A stretch of 64,000 nt of DNA from Herbaspirillum sp. CF444 (lineage in GTDB: Bacteria > Pseudomonadota > Gammaproteobacteria > Burkholderiales > Burkholderiaceae_D). The DNA is taken from positions 124,001 to 188,000 of the forward strand of contig NZ_AKJW01000061.1 in NCBI RefSeq assembly GCF_000282135.1, in the 5' to 3' direction. How positions within the stretch are numbered: the first letter of the stretch is position 1; every line of letters starts with the position of its first letter. Below, piece after piece: positions 46,087-54,400 of this stretch. Below the pieces are notes generated by a model that worked only from the letters and a program-made list of their open reading frames with translations, was not told the DNA's origin and did no database searches. The position numbers were made by a program, and so were the translations under genes.

Positions 46087-47487
46087 ATGCGTCGGTCGCC
46101 TGCCTCCAATCCGACCCATAAGGTCATGCGCCACAGCATTAAATTCAATCTGCTGAAATGGCTGATTGCGCCACTGCTCGCGGTCAATCTGATCGGCGCC
46201 GGCCTGACCTATTGGCTGGCGTGGTTGCCGGCACAGGATGCCTTCGACCAAAGTATTACCGATGCGGCCTGGGCGTTGACCTCGCAGATCAAGCGCGTGC
46301 GCGGCAAGACGTCGCTGGAGCTGACCAAGCAAGCCGAGCAGATGCTGCGCTCGGATCATTTCGATACCATGTATTTCGTGGTGCGCGACGCCAGCGGCGA
46401 CACGCTGGCCGGCGATCATAATTTTCCTGCGGTCAATCAGATTGCCGAACCCAATGAGCCGGTGACCTACGACGGCATCATGAACGGCGAACAGGTCCGC
46501 ATCGCCGCCCTGTACGTGAGCATCGAGCGCACGCCGGTCTACATCGGCATCGCCGAGACCTTCCGCAAGCGCAACCAGACGCACTACGTCATCCTGATTT
46601 CTCTGTTGCTGCTCGACGGCGTGCTGACGGCGTTCTCCATCGTCATCGTGCTGGTGGCGGTCAACAAGGGATTGCACCCGTTGCGCGAATTGCAACAGAA
46701 TCTCGACCAGCGCAATCGCGACAACCTGACGCCGATCGACGTCGCGCAAACGACGGAAGAATTGACGCCGGTGGTCAGGGCGATCAACAGCCTGCTCGAC
46801 AATATCCGTAAAGGCGCCACGGCGCAGCAGAATTTCCTGGCCAACGTGGCGCATCAGATCCGCACGCCGCTGACCGGTTTGCGCCTGCAGCTGGAGTGGC
46901 TGCAGCAGCGCCATGCCAACGAGCCGGAAACGGCGCATTCGACCGAGCTGATGACGTCGTCGGTGGAGCGCATGGTCCGCCAGAGCAATCAGTTGCTGGC
47001 GCTGGCGCGCGCCGAACCGAGCCGTTTCAAACCGACGCACCTGGAAGAACTTTCGCTCGACAAACTGGTGGAAGAATCGGTGCAGCATTTCATCGAGCAG
47101 GCCGACAAGAAGCAGATCGACCTCGGCTTCGACCTGCAGCCGGCGCGCGTGAAGGGCGATCGTTTCATGCTGCGCGACCTGATCGACAACCTGGTCGACA
47201 ACGCCGTGCGCTATTCGCCGCCGCAGAGCACCGTGACCGTCAGTTGCCGCGAACAGGAAGATGCCACGCTGCTGACCGTCGAAGACTCCGGCCCCGGCAT
47301 CGCGCCGGAACATCGCGAGCTGATCTTCGATCGTTTTTACCGGGTCAACGACAAGATCTCCGGCAGCGGTCTCGGCCTGGCGATCGTGCGCGACATCGCC
47401 AAGGATCATGGCGGCGAAATCACGCTGACGTCGGGCGATGAAGACCGCGGCACGGTCTTTACGGTACGTTTTCCCCACGGCGTTTGA
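46087..47487 (+). CDS. sensor histidine kinase, TctE/QseC-like
   Basis: 466-residue inner-membrane kinase. TM1 is about 25-43, a periplasmic 2CSK_N-type sensor spans about 44-155, and TM2 is about 160-185. A HAMP linker follows, then the His box FLANVAHQIRTPLTGL near 248. The ATPase has NLVDNAVRYSP, DSGPGIAPEH and GSGLGLAIVRDIA. ATG 46087 is used; ATG 46126 starts closer to TM1 but has poor spacing. Cognate to the regulator just upstream. Confidence 0.92.
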   Translation: MRRSPASNPTHKVMRHSIKFNLLKWLIAPLLAVNLIGAGLTYWLAWLPAQDAFDQSITDAAWALTSQIKRVRGKTSLELTKQAEQMLRSDHFDTMYFVVRDASGDTLAGDHNFPAVNQIAEPNEPVTYDGIMNGEQVRIAALYVSIERTPVYIGIAETFRKRNQTHYVILISLLLLDGVLTAFSIVIVLVAVNKGLHPLRELQQNLDQRNRDNLTPIDVAQTTEELTPVVRAINSLLDNIRKGATAQQNFLANVAHQIRTPLTGLRLQLEWLQQRHANEPETAHSTELMTSSVERMVRQSNQLLALARAEPSRFKPTHLEELSLDKLVEESVQHFIEQADKKQIDLGFDLQPARVKGDRFMLRDLIDNLVDNAVRYSPPQSTVTVSCREQEDATLLTVEDSGPGIAPEHRELIFDRFYRVNDKISGSGLGLAIVRDIAKDHGGEITLTSGDEDRGTVFTVRFPHGV

Positions 47488-47608
47488 GTTGAAGCCTGGC
47501 GGCTTTGCGCCGTATCGTGCTTTTTCATTTCCACCGCTTGGGCCAATTGACTCGAACCAGTTCGAGATGCCTCTGTCCAATTCCTGTATCGACATCGATG
47601 GAGGTTTT

Positions 47609-47827
47609 ATGACGGAGCAAGTCCTACAAAGCGGTACGCATATCGCGCGTTTCGACGCCGTGAAAAAAGACGGCGATGTGTTTGAAGCGCAAGTGTTCGT
47701 GCGGCTGACGCGTGAACCGGAGCTTGCGGAAACTTATATCCCCGCCGGCTTGTTCGGTTCCGAGCAGGAAGCACTCGACAATGCCAGGCAACGCGCCGAA
47801 CGCGCCCTGAAGGAGCATGAGTTCTGA
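47609..47827 (+). CDS. small hypothetical protein
   Basis: 72-residue soluble, acidic protein with no signal peptide. ATG 47609 has GGAGG 6 nt upstream, which separates it from the longer frame overlapping the kinase gene. The sequence has a compact alternating pattern (HIARFDAVKKDGDVFEAQVFVRL) and a helical, charged C-terminus. Its TGA overlaps the ATG of the next gene, so the two are probably co-translated. Function unknown. Confidence 0.75.
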   Translation: MTEQVLQSGTHIARFDAVKKDGDVFEAQVFVRLTREPELAETYIPAGLFGSEQEALDNARQRAERALKEHEF

Positions 47828-48297
47828 TGATATTTATTTCTCATGTGAAAAAGATCGTCGGCACAGGCATCTTGTGCGCCGGCCTCGCTGCCTGTGCCAC
47901 CGGCTATTCCCAATCGACGCGGTTTGAGATCCGCGCCGCCAGCCTGACAGAGAGTCCGGATTGGCAAAAAGCCAACTTGCTCGACGATCCCGGCACCACG
48001 GTCTATATCGCGCCGGAAGTGCTGCTGGACAATGCCGACGTGGCCCAGGCCAACGCCAGGAAAGATCTCGGCGGGCAGGTCCTGGTGATCATCCAGATGA
48101 CGCCTGCCGGCACCATCCGCATGGGCTCGGCTTCGCGTGTGCTGCTGCGGCAGCGCATGGCGGTGATGATCAATGGCGAAGTGCTGACGGCGCCGGTGGT
48201 GTCGGCGCCGCTCAGCGGCAATCGTTTTGCCATCACCGGCTTCAAATCCTTCGAAGAGGCGCAGCAAGCGGCGGAAGGCATCGCGCCCGGGAAGTGA
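47827..48297 (+). CDS. lipoprotein with SecDF P1-head-like domain
   Basis: 156-residue protein. The N-terminus [24 protein letters not shown] is a lipoprotein signal with the lipid Cys near 23 (LAACA; shown in pieces in the family sense). The mature part follows the pattern of the P1 head subdomain of Sec[48 protein letters not shown] and [13 protein letters not shown]. SecD itself is an inner-membrane translocation protein. Here the head domain is detached and tethered as a lipoprotein. Role unknown; perhaps it binds peptides or partners as the SecD head does. Translationally coupled to the preceding 72-residue protein. Confidence 0.8.
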   Translation: MIFISHVKKIVGTGILCAGLAACATGYSQSTRFEIRAASLTESPDWQKANLLDDPGTTVYIAPEVLLDNADVAQANARKDLGGQVLVIIQMTPAGTIRMGSASRVLLRQRMAVMINGEVLTAPVVSAPLSGNRFAITGFKSFEEAQQAAEGIAPGK

Positions 48298-48358
48298 TGT
48301 CGCAAACCGCCGCAAAAGACATGGTAAGGTGGCGGCAACTCAACTACTCGTTCCCGCC

Positions 48359-49009
48359 ATGTCCGTTGCCCGTCATATCGTCCAGGTTCATCCGCGTCTG
48401 TTGGTTGCCGTCGTCATCGGCGTGTCGGGGTTTCTGCTGTGGCCTGCGGGCGAGACCATCACGCGTCTGCTGGTCGGCTGGAACGCCGGCGTCTTGTGCT
48501 ATCTGCTGTCGATCTGGTTCATGATGCTCGGCGCCAAGGCGGCGGAGGTCAAACGGTTGGCCGAGACCGAAGACGAGAGCGCGCAACTGGTGCTGGTCAT
48601 GGTGTGCGTGGCGGCCATCGCCAGCCTTGCCGCCATCATCGTCGAACTGGCCGGCGCATCGCATCTGGGCGAGCACAAGTTGCTGCGTTACGCCTTTACC
48701 GGCGGCACCGTATTGGGATCCTGGTTTTTGATCGGCACCATCTTCACCTTGCATTACGCGCGCTTGTTCTACGGCGAAGACGATGATGCCGAGCCGCCTT
48801 TGCGTTTCGCCGACGGTGAAAAAAATCCCGACTACTGGGACTTCCTTTATTTTTCTTTCACCATCAGCGTCGCGGTGCAGACCTCCGACGTGTGCGTCGG
48901 GACGCGCGCGTTGCGCAAGACCGTGCTGGCGCATTCGGTGATCGGCTTTTTGTTCAATGCGGCGATTCTGGGTTTGTCGATCAATATCGCGGCGAGCCTG
49001 ACCAGTTAA
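48359..49009 (+). CDS. DUF1345 family inner-membrane protein
   Basis: 216-residue protein with about five hydrophobic helices (near 11-28, 33-55, 75-98, 110-135 and 185-210). The conserved DUF1345 core is the [18 protein letters not shown] stretch near 160-177, followed by [19 protein letters not shown]. It resembles a potassium-channel-like pore helix, but its function is not established. ATG 48359 is chosen because it starts just before the first helix; a longer in-frame stretch overlaps the preceding lipoprotein gene. Confidence 0.85.
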   Translation: MSVARHIVQVHPRLLVAVVIGVSGFLLWPAGETITRLLVGWNAGVLCYLLSIWFMMLGAKAAEVKRLAETEDESAQLVLVMVCVAAIASLAAIIVELAGASHLGEHKLLRYAFTGGTVLGSWFLIGTIFTLHYARLFYGEDDDAEPPLRFADGEKNPDYWDFLYFSFTISVAVQTSDVCVGTRALRKTVLAHSVIGFLFNAAILGLSINIAASLTS

Positions 49010-49033
49010 TCGGAAGCATCGAGCATATAAAGT

Positions 49034-49066
49034 AAAAAGGGATGTGTTTGCACACATCCCTTTTTT
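49034..49066. terminator. bidirectional terminator between DUF1345 gene and mgtA
   Basis: AAAAAGGGATGTGT and ACACATCCCTTTTT form a perfect 14-bp stem with a 4-nt loop (TTGC). A and T runs on the two sides let it work for both convergent genes. Confidence 0.93.
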
Positions 49067-49088
49067 ACGTCTTTAACTTCTCAGCGGC

Positions 49089-51851
49089 TTATTGCCAGCC
49101 GTAGCGGCGGGTGTACCACTTCTTCATCAGCTGGATCAGCGCGCCGTAAGCGATCAGGATCGCCAGCAGCCATGGGAAGTAGCTCAGCGGCAGCGCCTGC
49201 AGCTTGAAGTAGCTGGCCAGCGGCGACATCGGCAGGATGATGCCGATGCACATGATGATCAGCGTCATGCCCATCAGCGGCCACGAGGCGCGGCTCTGGA
49301 TGAACGGGATGCGCTTGGTGCGGATCATGTGCACGATCAGCGTTTGCGACAGCAGGCCTTCGATGAACCAGCCCGACTGGAACAAGGTTTGATGATCCGG
49401 CGAATTGGCGCCGAAGATGTACCACATCAAGGCAAACGTGCTGATGTCGAAGATCGAGCTGATCGGACCGAAGAACACCATGAAGCGGCCGATTTCGCCC
49501 GGGTTCCAGCGCTGCGGCTTCTCGAGGAATTCCTTGTCGACGTTGTCGAACGGGATGGAAATCTGCGACACGTCGTACAGCAGGTTCTGCACCAGCAGAT
49601 GCAAAGGCAGCATCGGCAGGAAGGGCAGGAAGGCGCTCGCCACCAGCACCGAAAAGACGTTGCCGAAGTTGGAGCTGGCCGTCATCTTGATGTACTTGAG
49701 CATGTTGGCGAAGGTCTTGCGGCCTTCCAGCACGCCTTCTTCCAGCACCATCAGGCTCTTCTCGAGCAGGATCAGGTCGGCGGCTTCCTTGGCGATGTCG
49801 ACTGCCGTATCGACCGAGATGCCGATGTCGGCGGCGCGCAATGCAGGCGCATCGTTGATGCCGTCGCCCATGAAACCGACCACGTGGCCCTTGTCGTGCA
49901 GCACGCGCACGATGCGTTCCTTGTGGGTCGGGCTGAGCTTGGCGAAGACGGTGGTCTTCTCGACGGCGACGGACAACTCTTCGTCGCTCATCTTTTCCAC
50001 GTGCGAGCCGAGCAGCATGCCTTCGACTTCGAGTCCGACTTCGCGGCAGATCTTGGCGGTGACCAGTTCGTTGTCGCCGGTCAGGATCTTGACGGTGACG
50101 CCGTGTTCGCGCAATGCGGTCAGGGCCGGTTCGGTCGATTCCTTCGGCGGATCGAGGAAGGCGATGTAACCGATCAGCACCAGGTCGGATTCGTCGGCGA
50201 CGCTATAGGTTTCCTTGGTCGGCGGCAGGTCCTTGGCGGCGACGGCCACCACGCGCAAACCTTCGGAATTCAGGCTGGCGGTGGTTTCCTTGATCTCGGC
50301 CAGCAGTTCCGGCGTGAACGGCACGATCTCGCCGTTGTTGCGCGCATGGGTACAGATCGAGACGATTTCTTCGACGGCGCCTTTGCAGATCAGCTCATGG
50401 TGGTCTTCGCGTTCGCTGACCACCACCGACATGCGGCGGCGCTGGAAGTCGAACGGGATTTCGTCGACCTTGCGGTAAGCCGAGGCGATCGACATTTCGC
50501 GTTGCAGTTCGGCATGTTCCAGCACGGCGACGTCGAGCAGGTTTTTCAGACCGGTCTGGTAGAAACTGTTCAGATAGGCGTATTGCAGGACTTCGTCGTT
50601 GGGCTCGCCGAGGATGCCGGTATGACGTTCCAGGAAGATCTTGTCCTGCGTCAGCGTACCGGTCTTGTCGGTGCACAGCACGTCCATGGCGCCGAAGTTC
50701 TGGATCGCGTCCAGACGCTTGACGATGACCTTCTTGCGCGACAGGGCAACGGCACCCTTGGCCAGCGTCGAGGTGACGATCATCGGCAGCATTTCCGGCG
50801 TCAGGCCGACGGCGATCGACAGGCCGAACAGGAAGGCTTCGACCCAGTCGCCCTTGGTGAAGCCGTTGATGAAGAACACGATCGGCGTCATCACCAGCAT
50901 GAAACGGATCAGCAGCCAGCTGACCTTGTTGACGCCCGACTGGAAAGCCGTCGGCGTGCGGTCGGTGGCGGTGACGCGCTCGGCCAGCGCGCCGAAATAA
51001 GTGCGCTTGCCGGTGGTCAGGACAACGGCGGTGGCCGAGCCGCTGACCACGTTGGTGCCCATGAAGCAGAGGTTGTCCAGTTCCAGCGGGTTGCTGGCGT
51101 CGGAGCCGCGATGCTCGGCGAATTTTTCCACCGGCAGCGACTCGCCGGTCATGGCGGCCTGGCTGATGAACAAGTCTTTGGCGGACAGCAGGCGCAGGTC
51201 GGCCGGGATCATGTCGCCGGCGGACAATTGCACGATGTCGCCCGGCACCAGCTTTTTGATCGGCAGTTCGATGCGCTTGGCGCCCTTGGGGTGCAGCGTG
51301 ACGTCGAAGTAGCGCTGGGCTTCTTCGGCGATGTCGGCGACGACGTCGTGGCGGCTCACGGTCGCGGTATTGCTGACCATTTCCTTGAGCTTGTCGGCGG
51401 CAGTGTTGGAACGCGATTCCTGCACGAAGCGCATCAGCGTCGATACCACCACCATGGTGCCGATCACGATGGCGGCCTTCATGTCTTCGGTGTAGTACGA
51501 CACCGCGGCGAGCACCGTCAGCAGCAGATTGAACGGATTCTTGTAGCAATGCCACAGATGGACCCACCAGGTCAGCGGTTTTTCGTGTTCGACTTCATTG
51601 GGGCCGACTTCGGCGCGAATGGCGTCGGATTCCTGTTCGGTCAGACCGTCTGCACGCGTGTGCAGTTTTTTCAGCAGTTCGGACAGTTCGGTCTGGGAGG
51701 CGCTCACCAGGCTTTGCGCCAGGGTTTGGGGCACTTCCCTGGTGGTCGGCGAGCTGCGGAACATGTCCACGCCGAGGCGGCGGAAGTGGCGATCCATGCC
51801 GCGTGCACGGACGAAGCTTGCGAAGGTTTCTTTCAACAGATCCAGATTCAT
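49089..51851 (-). CDS. mgtA: magnesium-translocating P-type ATPase MgtA
   Basis: 920-residue inner-membrane ATPase of the P3B class that imports Mg2+. It has TGES at 235-238 (actuator), the phosphorylation site DKTGTLTQ with D395, GDGINDAPALR (hinge), and ten helices with two pairs before the phosphorylation site. The membrane motif GLTPEMLPMIVTSTLAKGA near 349-367 is typical of MgtA/MgtB. The nearest ribosome-binding-like sequence (AAAGAG) lies close to ATG 51851. The 5' region of about 770 bp is long and contains a PhoP-like box and a possible leader peptide, suggesting Mg2+-responsive control as in Salmonella. Confidence 0.95.
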   Translation of the reverse strand: MNLDLLKETFASFVRARGMDRHFRRLGVDMFRSSPTTREVPQTLAQSLVSASQTELSELLKKLHTRADGLTEQESDAIRAEVGPNEVEHEKPLTWWVHLWHCYKNPFNLLLTVLAAVSYYTEDMKAAIVIGTMVVVSTLMRFVQESRSNTAADKLKEMVSNTATVSRHDVVADIAEEAQRYFDVTLHPKGAKRIELPIKKLVPGDIVQLSAGDMIPADLRLLSAKDLFISQAAMTGESLPVEKFAEHRGSDASNPLELDNLCFMGTNVVSGSATAVVLTTGKRTYFGALAERVTATDRTPTAFQSGVNKVSWLLIRFMLVMTPIVFFINGFTKGDWVEAFLFGLSIAVGLTPEMLPMIVTSTLAKGAVALSRKKVIVKRLDAIQNFGAMDVLCTDKTGTLTQDKIFLERHTGILGEPNDEVLQYAYLNSFYQTGLKNLLDVAVLEHAELQREMSIASAYRKVDEIPFDFQRRRMSVVVSEREDHHELICKGAVEEIVSICTHARNNGEIVPFTPELLAEIKETTASLNSEGLRVVAVAAKDLPPTKETYSVADESDLVLIGYIAFLDPPKESTEPALTALREHGVTVKILTGDNELVTAKICREVGLEVEGMLLGSHVEKMSDEELSVAVEKTTVFAKLSPTHKERIVRVLHDKGHVVGFMGDGINDAPALRAADIGISVDTAVDIAKEAADLILLEKSLMVLEEGVLEGRKTFANMLKYIKMTASSNFGNVFSVLVASAFLPFLPMLPLHLLVQNLLYDVSQISIPFDNVDKEFLEKPQRWNPGEIGRFMVFFGPISSIFDISTFALMWYIFGANSPDHQTLFQSGWFIEGLLSQTLIVHMIRTKRIPFIQSRASWPLMGMTLIIMCIGIILPMSPLASYFKLQALPLSYFPWLLAILIAYGALIQLMKKWYTRRYGWQ

Positions 51852-52005
51852 GATGAAGCTCTTTTTCTTTGCAATAGTTTGCAGTACTGGGCCGGACAGC
51901 GCGCGGAAGTCCGGTTCGTGCAGTCATCGAAGGGGAAAAATGAGAAGGCGTCAAACTGTAACGAATCCTCCTGACATATTGATGACAGCGATGGCAGAGA
52001 AGCCA

Positions 52006-52029
52006 TCAATTCGGAAGTAGACAGGGCAT
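52006..52029 (-). promoter_or_regulatory. possible regulatory leader peptide for mgtA (7 residues, MPCLLPN)
   Basis: An ATG at 52029 with GGAG 5 nt upstream opens a 7-codon frame, MPCLLPN, closed by TGA, about 155 nt before mgtA. Salmonella mgtA is controlled through a short proline-containing leader peptide (MgtL), so a Pro-bearing mini-frame in this position is noteworthy. Mini-frames of this size are frequent by chance. Confidence 0.25.
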
Positions 52030-52108
52030 AAGGACTCCGCAGGTAAGGTTGCGAAGCCGCTTTCGTCGACATCTGTTCTGGTGACGGCATGGCTCGTCCA
52101 CACCGGTG

Positions 52109-52125
52109 AAAACCGGTTGTAAACG
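52109..52125 (-). promoter_or_regulatory. PhoP-box-like direct repeat upstream of mgtA
   Basis: On the minus strand CGTTTA-CAACC-GGTTTT matches 10 of 12 defined bases of the PhoP box (G/T)GTTTA-N5-(G/T)GTTTA. It is about 258 nt upstream of mgtA, which would give a leader of similar length to that in Salmonella. No clear -10 element follows. Whether this lineage has a PhoP of that specificity is unknown. Confidence 0.3.
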
Positions 52126-52559
52126 GATTCTTTCCGTAAGCGCAGGAAGAGCAAAAGCGCGCCATGTCGGGAAAGGGCCGCGCCACGGGATCGGCAACGA
52201 CGGAAAAAGCCATTGCCGCGCCCGCATGGCGGCGCGTCAGTCTGTGTTGTCTGGTGGTGAAGGCATGCGCCTGAAGCGGCGGATGCCGGATGCCATCATC
52301 TGCTCATGCAAGATGACGGCAGGAGGAAGTCCCGCGTTATCTTGCCGAGCCGGGCCGGGTAATTTCCCGGCAACAACTGTCACTCGAACAAGTGCCCATG
52401 AAAGGGACTCCATAAAATAAGAACCGGCGGATTCTACCCCCGGGCTTTCGGCATGGTCAAGGCCATTTAACAACAATCAGGCCGATCCGGTTGATCCGCC
52501 GATCGGTCCGGCTCCGACCCCGGTTGTGCACTGCGGGACGCACCGCCTCGAAACTGTCC

Positions 52560-52587
52560 TTGTTTTATGCGGCGCGCGTTCTATACT
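52560..52587 (+). promoter_or_regulatory. sigma70-like promoter of the 60-residue membrane protein gene
   Basis: TTGTTT (52560-52565), 16 nt, TATACT (52582-52587), located 35 bp before the ATG and about 20 bp before its AGGAG ribosome binding site. Confidence 0.5.
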
Positions 52588-52622
52588 CAAAACATAAAGA
52601 AAACATGCAGGAGACAAAAATC

Positions 52623-52805
52623 ATGCCGAATATCGTCACGAATAATCTCATGTTCTTTTTGCCGATGGCGTTTGCCGGGTTGGTGTTGTTTGGCGAAGTG
52701 CCGGTAGCGTCGAAATTTGTGAGGACGGTATTGCGTGGGATCGGCGCCCTGGGTGGGGCGTTGATTGCGCTTTTAGTGCTGGAGGTACTGCCAGTGCTAA
52801 TTTAA
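52623..52805 (+). CDS. small inner-membrane protein (60 residues)
   Basis: 60-residue, very hydrophobic protein with two helices (about 8-24 and 37-59) joined by a short basic loop (SKFVRTVLRG). AGGAG at 52609-52613 lies 9 nt before ATG 52623; an ATG six codons earlier overlaps that site. It has its own promoter and a strong terminator, so it is a monocistronic unit. No family is recognised. It is divergent from mgtA, which invites the thought of a small regulator of the transporter, but there is no direct evidence. Confidence 0.7.
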   Translation: MPNIVTNNLMFFLPMAFAGLVLFGEVPVASKFVRTVLRGIGALGGALIALLVLEVLPVLI

Positions 52806-52932
52806 CGAGCTTTCTTGCTCGTTCGCTGTGGATCAATATCCGATCTGCGACGGTGGCTGGGACGCCGGAGGGAGTGCGTATTTGCATAAATCGACTCCAC
52901 AGACTCGTCGGGCGTTCCACCTTTGATTTCCG

Positions 52933-52975
52933 AGGCCGTTGCGTCATTCCTAAGATGACGCGGCGGCCTTTTTAT
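52933..52975 (+). terminator. rho-independent terminator after the small membrane protein gene
   Basis: AGGCCGTTGCGTCAT pairs with ATGACGCGGCGGCCT through a 15-bp stem (two G-U pairs) and a 7-nt loop, followed by TTTTTATTT. It is about 130 bp after the stop and ahead of the convergent diguanylate cyclase gene. Confidence 0.88.
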
Positions 52976-53011
52976 TTAGAACGCATCTCACGCTTATTGA
53001 TGAAATGAGTT

Positions 53012-54157
53012 CTAGCAGCCTTCCACGACCAGGCAATCGCGTCCGCGATCCTTGGCCTGGTACATCGCATGATCGGCGCGTTGCAGCCAGGAGTAATGCG
53101 CCTCCATCTCGCTGTGAAAACTCACCAGCCCGGCACTGATCGTGCAGCCCCACAGCATGTTTTCCGCACCGCGATGCCGGCGCACTTGTTCTATCAGGCG
53201 TGCGGCAAGGACCTCCGCTTCTCTCAGGCTGATGTCTTGCAGGATCACCACGAATTCCTCGCCGCCATAGCGCCCGATGAGATCGTCCGCGCGCAGGTTT
53301 TCATTCAGCAACCGGGCAAAATTCTTCAGCACTTCGTCGCCGATCAGATGGCCATGCGTATCGTTGATGGTCTTGAAGTGATCGATGTCGAGCAATAGCA
53401 GGCATGAGCTGCGCTTCTTTTCATGGCAGGCATCGAACTCTGCGATGAGCAGCGATTCCCAGTAGCGTCGGTTGAGCAGGCCGGTGAGGCCGTCGCGCTG
53501 GCTGACGGTTTCGAACTCGCGCGAACGCTCCGCCAGTTTTTTCGACATGTCGTAGGTCGACTTGCCGAGCGCCAGCGGATACAGCGCCAGCATCGGCAGG
53601 CAGGCGACGACGGTGTACAGATCGGCCTCCGGCGCAAATCGGAAATCGAGCAACAGCAGACCGATCAAGGCGCCGAACACGCTGCCCAGCAAACCGCGCA
53701 GGAACAGCCTGGTGCCGCCGGCGGCGATATTGTCCATCGACAGCATGGCCAGGATCACCGCGCTCGGCACCAGGTTGCCGTGCATGGCGACGATCCAGAA
53801 GCCGCCGAATCCGGTGTCGGCAACCAGATTCAGGCGCTCGGTGCGATAGGGAATCTTGCTGTTGAGCGCAACGCGATAGGCCAGGTGCGGCCAGATGTAG
53901 CCGTGGAACGCCAGCAGCACCCACAGCGGCCAGCCGACCGGGTTTTGCAGGAAGCCGGCGGCGACGCAGAAGAAGCCGATCGACAAGCCGATGACGCGCA
54001 GTACGTAGATGCGTTTGACGAAGCGCACGCCTTTGCCGATCAGCTCCTCCGGCGAAGGGGAATCGCCGAAAGCGCGCCGGGCCCGTTTGAACGAAAAAAA
54101 CGATGCCGTTCGCGCGCGCGATTTGTCGCTTCGGGAGCGGGGTTTGGGCGAGGGCAT
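53012..54157 (-). CDS. diguanylate cyclase with MASE2 membrane sensor and GGDEF domain
   Basis: 381-residue inner-membrane enzyme that makes cyclic di-GMP. The N-terminal MASE2 domain (about 45-200) has five to six helices and the WPHLAYRVALNS motif, as in E. coli AdrA/DgcC. The GGDEF domain (about 218-381) has the active-site GGEEF at 298-302 and an intact inhibitory site RADD at 289-292, so it should be active and product-inhibited. Start ATG 54157 is chosen; a TTG three codons upstream is possible. Likely outputs are biofilm or motility, but no partner gene is adjacent. Confidence 0.92.
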   Translation of the reverse strand: MPSPKPRSRSDKSRARTASFFSFKRARRAFGDSPSPEELIGKGVRFVKRIYVLRVIGLSIGFFCVAAGFLQNPVGWPLWVLLAFHGYIWPHLAYRVALNSKIPYRTERLNLVADTGFGGFWIVAMHGNLVPSAVILAMLSMDNIAAGGTRLFLRGLLGSVFGALIGLLLLDFRFAPEADLYTVVACLPMLALYPLALGKSTYDMSKKLAERSREFETVSQRDGLTGLLNRRYWESLLIAEFDACHEKKRSSCLLLLDIDHFKTINDTHGHLIGDEVLKNFARLLNENLRADDLIGRYGGEEFVVILQDISLREAEVLAARLIEQVRRHRGAENMLWGCTISAGLVSFHSEMEAHYSWLQRADHAMYQAKDRGRDCLVVEGC

Positions 54158-54400
54158 GGTGAGCAAGGTTTTTCGGCAGCGATAAAAGAATCAAGGAGTA
54201 GAGCAGGGTAGTCTCACCGGCAGGCCGATCAGCAGTGCCACGGCGTAACAAAGAATGAAGCGGTTACGTAACTTGCATTAAGCCAATATGGCTAGGTTAC
54301 AACATAAGTCGGCGATTCACCAGAATGGGGCGGCGGAATGTACACATAAATATGCATATAGACAGACTTATAATGCCGGTTCCTCTTCGATTGGCGTGTC

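Larger units (their letters stand above)
51852..52622. other. 771-bp divergent region mgtA / small membrane protein
   Basis: No conventional gene is supported. On the minus strand it holds the long mgtA leader with a PhoP-like box (52109-52125) and a short Pro-containing open reading frame (52006-52029). A small hairpin, GCCGGG/CCCGGC, lies at 52354-52371. Several overlapping minus-strand frames of 60-120 codons have no ribosome binding sites and look non-coding. The right end contains the promoter of the 60-residue protein gene. Confidence 0.5.

Noticed and set aside
49092-51974. 960-codon plus-strand reading frame
   Set aside because: It lies opposite mgtA, has low-complexity His/Asp/Gln-rich translation and no ribosome binding site; a shadow of a high-G+C gene.
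51848-52213. 121-codon minus-strand frame overlapping the mgtA start
   Set aside because: No ribosome binding site and non-protein-like composition; retained only as leader RNA, not as a gene.
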